A stretch of 7,210 nt of DNA from Flavobacteriales bacterium (GTDB taxonomy: Bacteria; Bacteroidota; Bacteroidia; Flavobacteriales_E; Vicingaceae): NCBI GenBank assembly GCA_029262915.1, contig JAJCYN010000424.1:1-7210 (forward strand). The letters are read 5' to 3'. Position 1 is the stretch's first letter. Each line of letters opens with the position of its first letter. A model generated the notes under the pieces. That model saw nothing but the letters and a program-made list of their open reading frames with translations. It ran no database searches and was not told where the DNA came from. This document shows positions 1 through 6,400 of the stretch, one piece after another. Made by a program: the position numbers and the translations under genes.

Positions 1-14
1 ACTACTCTGCTCAT
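1..14 (-). CDS. Possible start of a further minus-strand gene, cut by the window edge
   Basis: On the minus strand an ATG at 14-12 follows the stop codon of the polyprenyl synthase gene after a single base, and reads M-S-R-V before the sequence ends. Spacing this close would fit a third gene in the same operon. Only four codons are visible, and no TAAA element precedes the ATG, unlike most other starts in the window. The product cannot be guessed and the call rests on position alone. Confidence 0.3.
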
Positions 15-15
15 A

Positions 16-993
16 CTACTTGGTTCTTTCTGTTGTATAAATTACTAATTCAGCTAACGCTTTATTGGCCTCATTTTGTTCAAATTCTTTTAATATAGCT
101 AACGCTTTATCTTTATAAATATGCATTGCCTTTTGTGCATATTCTATTCCCCCTGCTTCAATTACAAAATTGATAACTTCCTTAACCTTCTTTTTATTTT
201 CATTGTGTTTTTTAACGATTCTAATCATTTTTCTTTTTTCAGATGAAGTCGTATTGTTCAACGCATAAATTAAAGGAAGAGTCATCTTTTTCTCTTTAAT
301 ATCTATCCCCGTTGGTTTACCAATCGTTTTGCCATCGCTACCATAATCAAATAAATCATCTTTTATCTGGAACGCAATACCTGTATATTCTCCAAATAAT
401 CTCATCTTCTCAACAACATCTTTACTTATACCAACAGAATTAGCTCCAGATGCACAGCAAGAGGCAATTAAAGTAGCTGTTTTTTGTCTAATGATATCAT
501 AATAAATGTTTTCAGTAATGTCTAATTTTCGAGCTTTTTCTATTTGTAGTAGTTCTCCCTCACTCATCTCTTTTACAGAATTTGACATTATTTTCAATAA
601 CTCAAACTCTTCATTTTCTACTGCTAATAATAATCCTTTCGACAATAAATAATCTCCTACCAAAACAGCAATCTTATTTTTCCAAATGGCATTTATGGAA
701 AAAAATCCTCTTCGCTTATTTGCATCATCAACTACGTCATCATGAACTAATGTTGCAGTATGTAAAAGCTCAATCATTGCTGCTGCACGATAAGTCGAAC
801 CTGTAGTTTCTCCAAACATCTTAGCTGATAAAAAAACAAACATAGGTCGCATTTGCTTCCCTTTTCGCTTAATAATATAGTGCATTATTTTATCCAATAA
901 AGAAACCCTACTCCTCATTGAATCACGAAATCGAGGCTCAAATTCCTTTATTTCTTGTTCAATAGGTTTCTTTATTTGATCTAATTTACTCAT
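16..993 (-). CDS. Polyprenyl (long-chain trans-prenyl) diphosphate synthase
   Basis: This 325-residue cytoplasmic enzyme of the trans-isoprenyl diphosphate synthase family condenses isopentenyl diphosphate onto an allylic starter; in Bacteroidota the usual product is the menaquinone side chain. Directly visible are the GKQMRP substrate-binding segment (residues 45-50), the first Asp-rich motif DDVVD (85-89) followed by RRG (94-96), the EGELLQ and KT elements (145-150 and 171-172), and the second Asp-rich motif DDLFD (212-216) with FQ at 208-209. Together these give a full set of Mg-diphosphate ligands. The residues just before the first motif are small (HTATLVHDD, Ala at -5 and Thr at -4), as in octaprenyl synthase IspB. 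This argues for a long product rather than farnesyl or geranylgeranyl diphosphate, but does not fix chain length. The length is normal for the family and the frame is intact. It lies 31 bp downstream of the flippase-like gene and is probably co-transcribed with it. A perfect TAnnTTTG box sits just before its ATG, and no TAAA lies within 12 nt of the start. Confidence 0.96.
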   Translation of the reverse strand: MSKLDQIKKPIEQEIKEFEPRFRDSMRSRVSLLDKIMHYIIKRKGKQMRPMFVFLSAKMFGETTGSTYRAAAMIELLHTATLVHDDVVDDANKRRGFFSINAIWKNKIAVLVGDYLLSKGLLLAVENEEFELLKIMSNSVKEMSEGELLQIEKARKLDITENIYYDIIRQKTATLIASCCASGANSVGISKDVVEKMRLFGEYTGIAFQIKDDLFDYGSDGKTIGKPTGIDIKEKKMTLPLIYALNNTTSSEKRKMIRIVKKHNENKKKVKEVINFVIEAGGIEYAQKAMHIYKDKALAILKEFEQNEANKALAELVIYTTERTK

Positions 994-1001
994 AGGGAAA
1001 C

Positions 1002-1009
1002 CAAAGGTA
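1002..1009 (-). promoter_or_regulatory. Candidate -7 promoter box before the polyprenyl synthase gene
   Basis: Read on the minus strand, the bases are TACCTTTG, an exact match to the Bacteroidota -7 consensus TAnnTTTG, ending 8 nt before the ATG at 993. No TTG element is seen 17-21 nt further upstream. If it is used, transcription would begin at or within a few bases of the start codon, giving a nearly leaderless mRNA for the synthase, independent of the upstream gene. The match could be chance in such AT-rich DNA. Confidence 0.3.
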
Positions 1010-1024
1010 GTAAAAGGTTCTCAT

Positions 1025-2065
1025 TTAAGAATAAACTTTTTTTAACCATCTTGGTATTACCAAAATACCAATAAATAGATAAGGATAATAACTTGCTAAC
1101 CTCCAAAGAACAGCGAGTATTCCAACCAAACCTACAGGAATAAAATCTGCTAAAAATCCAGTAAAAGCAAACTCTGCAATACCTGTTCCACCTGGTGTTG
1201 GAAAAATAACCATAACTAGCCACATCACTAATTGTCTACCATAGATTAAAAAATGCTCCCCAACAGGAGTAAACGCTAATATTAAAAAATTGACTAACCA
1301 AAAACGAGCTGTCCAAGCAAAAAAAGTAGCTAAAGATGCTTTAAACCAAAAAAAGAAAGACTTACTCCTAAATTCTTTTGAAGTTAAAATAATGTCATCT
1401 CCTACTTGAGTCATTTTGTGTTCCCACTTTTTTAACCACTTAAATTTAAAAAGTAACAATAGTATTTTTTTCAATCCTTCAGGTTTAATAAAGATTCCAT
1501 AAATAAACACTAAACTAAATAGTAGCGTAACACAATACCCTATAAAAAAAATTCCTTTTACAGAAAAGACCACTCCAAAAATTTCTTTTTGTAATTCAAT
1601 TGGAAATAAATATTGAGTTCCTATTATCAAAATAACAATTGGAACAGTTATTACATAAAAAAGTTGATCAAACAAAGCCGTAACCATTACCATAGCTGTA
1701 CTTTTTCCTGCACTTAATCCTTCTTTATTTAAGATATAAAGTGCAACTCCTGTTCCTCCAACTATTCCTGGAGTTACTGCTGAAGAAAATTCCCACAACA
1801 TAATAACATCAAAACTGTTTCTCCAACTGATTTGTTTATCTGTCAAGATCCAAATTCTGTACATATAAGCTAAATCTCTGATTGCCATCATAACCAACCC
1901 AATTAACATCCATAAAAAAGTTGTGATTCCCCAATGTGCTTTACTAAGCTCTTCCCAATCGGTATTTGTCCATAACATATAAAATGTAACTAACAATCCT
2001 ATAACTATAGGAATAGCCAATCTTTTAAATGTGAATAATTCTTTTACTTTATTACTTTTAGACAT
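1025..2065 (-). CDS. Flippase-like integral membrane protein (LPG_synthase_TM / UPF0104 family)
   Basis: This 346-residue polytopic inner-membrane protein has about eight hydrophobic segments. The family signatures are visible: TPGIVGG (98-104) after a helix ending WEFSSAV, a second conserved PTPGGTGIAE (289-298), and a closing WRLASYYPYL helix (321-330) before a basic tail. These match the membrane domain family that includes the flippase half of MprF and many stand-alone proteins of unproven substrate. No soluble aminoacyl-transferase domain follows, so this is not a complete lysyl-phosphatidylglycerol synthase. Lipid translocation is therefore a family-based inference. The first Met is accepted because the next residues are polar and basic before the first helix (about 16-32), and TAAA lies 7 nt upstream. 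The polyprenyl diphosphate synthase gene follows after 31 bp on the same strand, so an isoprenoid-lipid substrate is conceivable but unsupported beyond adjacency. The start codon is only 16 bp from a divergent gene. Confidence 0.92.
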   Translation of the reverse strand: MSKSNKVKELFTFKRLAIPIVIGLLVTFYMLWTNTDWEELSKAHWGITTFLWMLIGLVMMAIRDLAYMYRIWILTDKQISWRNSFDVIMLWEFSSAVTPGIVGGTGVALYILNKEGLSAGKSTAMVMVTALFDQLFYVITVPIVILIIGTQYLFPIELQKEIFGVVFSVKGIFFIGYCVTLLFSLVFIYGIFIKPEGLKKILLLLFKFKWLKKWEHKMTQVGDDIILTSKEFRSKSFFFWFKASLATFFAWTARFWLVNFLILAFTPVGEHFLIYGRQLVMWLVMVIFPTPGGTGIAEFAFTGFLADFIPVGLVGILAVLWRLASYYPYLFIGILVIPRWLKKVYS

Positions 2066-2081
2066 TCTTAAATTTACCAGT
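2066..2081. promoter_or_regulatory. 16-bp divergent intergenic gap with TAAATTTA palindrome
   Basis: The gap separates the minus-strand ATG (2065) from the plus-strand ATG (2082). The perfect palindrome TAAATTTA at 2069-2076 places a TAAA element 9 nt before the plus start and 7 nt before the minus start. TAAA a few bases upstream of the start codon is the reported initiation-region signature in Flavobacterium, which mostly lacks Shine-Dalgarno sites. The palindrome also matches TAnnTTTG except for its last base on each strand, but no TTG lies at the right distance on either side. The real promoters may sit inside the opposite coding sequences. Confidence 0.4.
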
Positions 2082-2429
2082 ATGAAAAAAATATATTATT
2101 TAGCTACTTGTTCTACTTGTAATCGAATCATTAAAGATTTAAACTTAAACAATACGTTTGAATTTCAGGACATCAAAACTAACAAAATAACCTTAGCTCA
2201 AATCGAAGAAATGGAAAAGATAGCTGGGTCTTATGAAAGTTTGTTTAGTAAAAGAGCTATGAAATACAAATCATTAGGATTAAAGGATAAAATATTAGAC
2301 GAAAATGACATCAAACAATTAATTTTAGATGAATACACTTTTTTAAAAAGGCCTGTTATAATTATTGATGACAACATTTTTATTGGAAATTCTAAAAAGA
2401 CCATTGAAGAAGTTTCTAAAGCTTTATGA
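2082..2429 (+). CDS. ArsC/Spx-family thioredoxin-fold protein (arsenate reductase-like)
   Basis: This 115-residue cytoplasmic protein belongs to the ArsC/Spx/YffB superfamily. It has the beta strand MKKIYYLATC leading into a CSTC motif (Cys10 and Cys13) that starts the first helix. A typical ArsC middle follows (FEFQDIKTN, then SLFSKRAMKYKSLGL at about 54-67), and the cis-proline region LKRPVII comes late (88-94; Arg90, Pro91). The length is that of the family. A CxxC active site is more like Spx-type or glutaredoxin-like members than the single-Cys plasmid ArsC, so arsenate reduction should not be assumed. A thiol-redox or regulatory role is equally possible. The ATG at 2082 is chosen over an in-frame ATG 51 bp upstream because the upstream start would overlap the divergent gene and add a 17-residue hydrophobic extension not seen in the family. 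TAAA lies 9 nt before the chosen start. The stop overlaps the next gene by ATGA. Confidence 0.92.
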   Translation: MKKIYYLATCSTCNRIIKDLNLNNTFEFQDIKTNKITLAQIEEMEKIAGSYESLFSKRAMKYKSLGLKDKILDENDIKQLILDEYTFLKRPVIIIDDNIFIGNSKKTIEEVSKAL

Positions 2430-3316
2430 GTTCTAACTTAAAAGCACATCTTGCTCTTTTGGGTGCAAATTTAATCTACGGTATTAACTATACCATTGCT
2501 AAAGATGTTATGCCCAATTATGTAACTCCATTTGGATTGGTTTTTTGTCGAGTTGTAGGAGCATTATTTTTGTTTTGGCTTATTTATGCTTTTACCTACG
2601 AAAAAGTAGCAAAAAAAGACTTGTTACTTTTAGCCACTTGTGGTTTTTTTGGCGTTTTTGCTAACCAAATGATGTTCCTTTATGGGTTAGATTTAACTAC
2701 TCCTATCAATGCTGGAATTATTATGGTATCTAATCCTATTCTAGTTTTAATAGCTTCTGCTATTATTCTAAAATATAAAATCACTTTATTAAAAATTGGT
2801 GGAATTGCACTTGGTATTTGTGGTGCGTTATTACTACTGTTATTCAAAAAAGATTTTTCGTTTGGGTCAGAGAATATGATCGGAAATTTATTCATCTTTT
2901 TAAATGCACTTTCTTATGGAGTTTATTTAGTAATTGCTGTTCCGTTAATGAAAAAATATAGGCCATTAACTGTAATTACTTGGGTCTTTACTTTTGGGCT
3001 TATTTTTGTTTTCCCTGTTGGAATAAAAGAATTTACTCATATTGATTGGCAATCATTTACCCCAACAATTTGGTTTGAATTTTCTTTTGTGGTTATTGCA
3101 ACTACTTTTTTTGCTTACCTGTTAAATATTTACGGGTTAAAAAACTTAAACCCAACAGTCGTTTCAACTTATATTTATTTACAACCTTTATTAGCTGCCT
3201 CGTTTGCTATTTGGGCAGGAAAAGATGCTTTAGACTGGATAAAAATAATAGCTGCCATCTTAATTTTTAGTGGTGTTTATCTCGTAAGTAAACAAAAAGT
3301 GAATTCTTTAAAATAG
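2426..3316 (+). CDS. EamA/DMT-superfamily inner-membrane transporter
   Basis: This 296-residue inner-membrane protein has about ten transmembrane helices arranged as two EamA repeats (roughly 6-140 and 152-288). Family features are the opening LLGANLIYGINYTIAK (11-26), the GLDLTTPINAGIIMVSNPILVLIAS stretch of the first repeat (87-111), and its counterpart NPTVVSTYIYLQPLLAASFAIW in the second repeat (242-263). Members export or exchange small metabolites such as amino acids or nucleotide-related compounds, and no substrate can be deduced here. The start overlaps the stop of the ArsC-like gene as ATGA (2426-2429), which indicates translational coupling and one transcript. A TAAA element lies 5 nt before the ATG, inside the upstream gene. 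The frame is complete and of normal length. A 9-bp inverted repeat directly follows the stop codon and may end the operon. Confidence 0.95.
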   Translation: MSSNLKAHLALLGANLIYGINYTIAKDVMPNYVTPFGLVFCRVVGALFLFWLIYAFTYEKVAKKDLLLLATCGFFGVFANQMMFLYGLDLTTPINAGIIMVSNPILVLIASAIILKYKITLLKIGGIALGICGALLLLLFKKDFSFGSENMIGNLFIFLNALSYGVYLVIAVPLMKKYRPLTVITWVFTFGLIFVFPVGIKEFTHIDWQSFTPTIWFEFSFVVIATTFFAYLLNIYGLKNLNPTVVSTYIYLQPLLAASFAIWAGKDALDWIKIIAAILIFSGVYLVSKQKVNSLK

Positions 3317-3348
3317 TTATATCTGAATTCCAAAATTACCAGATATAA
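3317..3348 (+). terminator. Hairpin directly after the EamA gene, possible terminator
   Basis: TTATATCTG at 3317-3325 is perfectly complementary to CAGATATAA at 3340-3348, a 9-bp stem with a 14-nt loop that starts on the base after the TAG stop. Position suggests an operon end or mRNA 3' stabiliser. The stem is AT-rich and no T-run follows, so it is not a classical intrinsic terminator, and it could instead be an operator-like dyad. Confidence 0.35.
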
Positions 3349-3386
3349 ACTGAAACCGACCGTTTAGAAGAAAAATAAGCATTTTA

Positions 3387-3417
3387 TTGTCTGTTACTAT
3401 ATTATTCGGTAAATTCG
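3387..3417 (+). promoter_or_regulatory. Candidate Bacteroidota promoter for the M4 peptidase gene
   Basis: TTG at 3387-3389 is followed after 20 nt by TAAATTCG at 3410-3417, which matches the phylum's -33 TTG and -7 TAnnTTTG elements with one mismatch (C for the sixth base). The predicted transcript start near 3424 would give a leader of about 50 nt before the ATG at 3476. The match is plausible by position, but such motifs arise easily in AT-rich DNA. Confidence 0.35.
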
Positions 3418-3430
3418 TTGCACTATTTAT

Positions 3431-3456
3431 TTTCCTTCCCCCTATCACAAAGGAAA
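3431..3456 (+). repeat. Inverted repeat in the presumed leader of the peptidase gene
   Basis: TTTCCTT (3431-3437) pairs perfectly with AAGGAAA (3450-3456) around a 12-nt C-rich loop, 19 nt before the start codon. It would form a small hairpin in the 5' leader. The right arm is purine-rich but too far from the ATG to be a Shine-Dalgarno site. A second start element, TAAA at 3469-3472, lies 3 nt before the ATG. Confidence 0.3.
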
Positions 3457-3475
3457 TTTAAAAAAACATAAACTT

Positions 3476-6400
3476 ATGAAAAGTCTAATTCTAATTTTTA
3501 GTCTGGTATTTTTTGCTATAACATCTTTTGCCAGAGAATATTCCTTTAACAATGCTGAAGAACTATTTTTAGGTAGTGAACAAATTATAACGAACGATAA
3601 AAACGGTGCTATCAGATATGTTAAACTTAAAAACTCTCATAAGGTTTCTGTTGAGAAAAACTTAGCATGGCTAAATACCTTGCTAAACATTTCTAATGCT
3701 GAAAAATTCAAACTTTACAAAAAAGAAACTGATCAATATGGTTTCACACACTATAAATACAGACAGTTTATTTATGGGTATCCTGTTGAAGATGGTGTAT
3801 TTTACATCCACGCTAAAAACGGTTTTATTGTTTCTGCCAATGGAGAGTACTATCCTAACATCAAATTAAAATCAAACTCAGCAAATATTTCTCCCAATAA
3901 AGCTATTGTAATAGCAAAAAATACAATTAAAAATAATAAAGGAAAATGGAATGATAAAGCAACTTCATTACCAAAACAAGTAGTTGTTTCTGAAGGAAAT
4001 GGAACTTATAGCCTCGCCTATAAAACTGATGTTTATTCTCAGGTTCCTTTAGCTAGAAAGTTTGTATATGTTAACGCTGCAACGGGTAAAGTAGTTAAAG
4101 AAAAGAATAGAATTCATAATGCAGATGTAGTTGGTAGTGCAGGAACAAGATACAGTGGTTCTCAAGTTATTACTGCTGACAGCATTGGTGTTGGTTCTTA
4201 TATATTAAAAGACAATGGAAGAAATGTTTATACACGTGATTTAAACAATGCCTTCTTTACCGCTGGAGCTGTAGATTTTACAGATACAGATAACGTATGG
4301 AATAACGTTAACGCACAACAAGATGAAGTTGCTACCGATGCACATTGGGCAGCAGAAAAATTCTATGATTACTTTCTAAGTACCTTCGGAATAAATAGTT
4401 ATGATAATGCAGGTGCTGCACTTAATACTTATGTCCACTACGGTGTTAATTTTGATAATGCTTTTTGGGATGGAACAAGCGTTAGTTGTGGAGATGGAAA
4501 TGGAGCTAACCATACCCCGCATACAGCAATTGATGTTATTTCTCATGAGTTTTCACATGGTATTATCGAAAACACAGCCAACCTAGTAACTTCTTTTGAG
4601 TCTGGTTCATTAGCAGAATCTTATGGCGATATTTTTGGAACAGCGGTGGAATTTTTTGCTAAGCCCGGTTCAGCCAACTATACTTTCGCTGAAAACATAT
4701 CCACTACAGGTGTTCCAACAAGGAGCTTGTCTAGCCCTAATACTTATGGGCATCCAGATACCTATTTGGGAACAAATTGGGCGACAGGTCCGGCAGATAA
4801 TGGTGGAATTCACACAAATAATGCAGTACAAAATTATTGGTTTTACCTATTAACGAATGGTGGAGCTGGAACAAATGATATCGGAAACTCTTTTACTGTT
4901 ACTGGGATAGGGATGTCAAAAGCTGTAAGTATTGCTTATAGAACATTAACTGTATATTTAACTACAAATTCTCAATACAATGATGCAAGAACTTTTTCTA
5001 TACAAGCCGCAGTAGATCTTTATGGTGCTTGTTCTGCAGAAGCTGTAGCAACTCAAGATGCTTGGTATGCTGTTGGAATTGGTACTGCAGCTGCTAATTC
5101 TCCAGTTGTGGCTTCATTCTCCCAAAATGTTCAATTTTCTTGTACTGTACCTACTACCGTTAATTTTACAGATTTAAGTCAAAATGCTACAATATCTCAT
5201 CTATGGTATTTTGGAGATGGGGATAGTAGTACTGTTTCTAGCCCATCTCATACATACACAAGTGCAGGTGTATATACTGTTACTTTGATAGTCGAAGGAA
5301 TAGGATCATGTGGAACTCAAACTGACACAATCATTCAAACTAATTTAATTACTGTTACTAACGGTGGAGGTCCAATAGCTAATAGCTGTTCACCAACTAC
5401 TACTAGTGCAGGAGGATTTGGTATGGGAATCTATAATTTCACACTAAATACAATTAATAATACGACCACACTTGGCGGTACTGATGGCTATCAGGATTAC
5501 TCTTGTGGACAATCCACAAACTTAACAGAGGGAAGTTTGTATAGTGTAAGTGTTACTACAGGAACAGGATTCAATGAAAATGTAAAAATCTGGATTGATT
5601 TTGATAATAATGGAGTTTTTGCTTCGGTAGCAGAAAAAGTTTTTGAAACTAATAATATCCTTCAAAACCACACTGGAACAATCACTATTCCTGCAGGGAC
5701 TATATTAAATACGCCTTTAAGGTTACGAGTATCTTCTGATTGGTCATCCAATACGGTTGACGTTTGTACAGCATCTCAGTATGGACAACATGAAGATTAT
5801 ACCGTTGTAATTATACCAAACACTAATCCTCCTGTTGTCGATTTTGTAGCTGATAATGTAGTGGTAAATATTAGTCAGGTGGTCAACTTCACAGATTTAT
5901 CTCAAAATGTTCCAACAGGTTGGACATGGGACTTTACTGGAGCTACACCATCCAATTCTTCTATACAAAATCCATCTGTGACTTATAGTGCTCTTGGTAC
6001 TTACCCAGTAAAATTAAGAGCTACAAATGCTTTTGGAGCAGATTCATTAACCAAAACAGCTTACATTAATGTTGTTAATCAATCCAATATGTGTGGAGCA
6101 GTGGATTCTACAAATGCAACCTCAGGACAATTATTTGATTCTGGAGGTCCAACTGGTAGTTATAGTAATTCGGAAAATTGTTCATTTTTAATAAATCCTG
6201 GATGTGCAGTTGATGTCACTTTGACATTTAGTTCTATTGGTATGGAAAGTTGCTGCGACCGAATTAGAGTTTATGATGGGATTGATGCTACTGGAACACT
6301 ATTATTAACAGCCACTGGAACAGCTATTCCAGCACCCGTTACTACCTCTTCAGGTTCAATGTTCATCACTTTCACATCAGATGGTTCAGTAACAGGCTTT

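Noticed and set aside
582..806. Plus-strand open frame of 74 codons
   Set aside because: It lies antisense within the polyprenyl synthase gene, whose catalytic motifs are intact. Its composition is low-complexity, with no recognisable domain.
990..1223. Minus-strand open frame of 77 codons
   Set aside because: It is an alternate frame of the flippase-like gene 3' end, rich in Trp, Tyr and Cys as expected of a shadow frame.
2053..2060. TACTTTTA as a -7 box for the ArsC-like gene
   Set aside because: It has one mismatch to TAnnTTTG and no TTG at 17-21 nt upstream, so it is indistinguishable from AT-rich background.
2031..2081. A 17-residue N-terminal extension of the ArsC-like protein from an upstream in-frame ATG
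   Set aside because: It would overlap the divergent flippase-like gene, and the family begins with the beta strand at MKKIYYLATC. The ATG at 2082 also has a TAAA at normal spacing.
2680..2895. Minus-strand open frame of 71 codons
   Set aside because: It is antisense to the EamA transporter coding sequence, with no domain and no leader signal.
4401..4853. Two plus-strand open frames of 61 and 76 codons (4401-4586, 4623-4853)
   Set aside because: Both are out-of-frame readings of the M4 catalytic domain, where the real frame carries HEFSH, the ESYGD region and GGIH.
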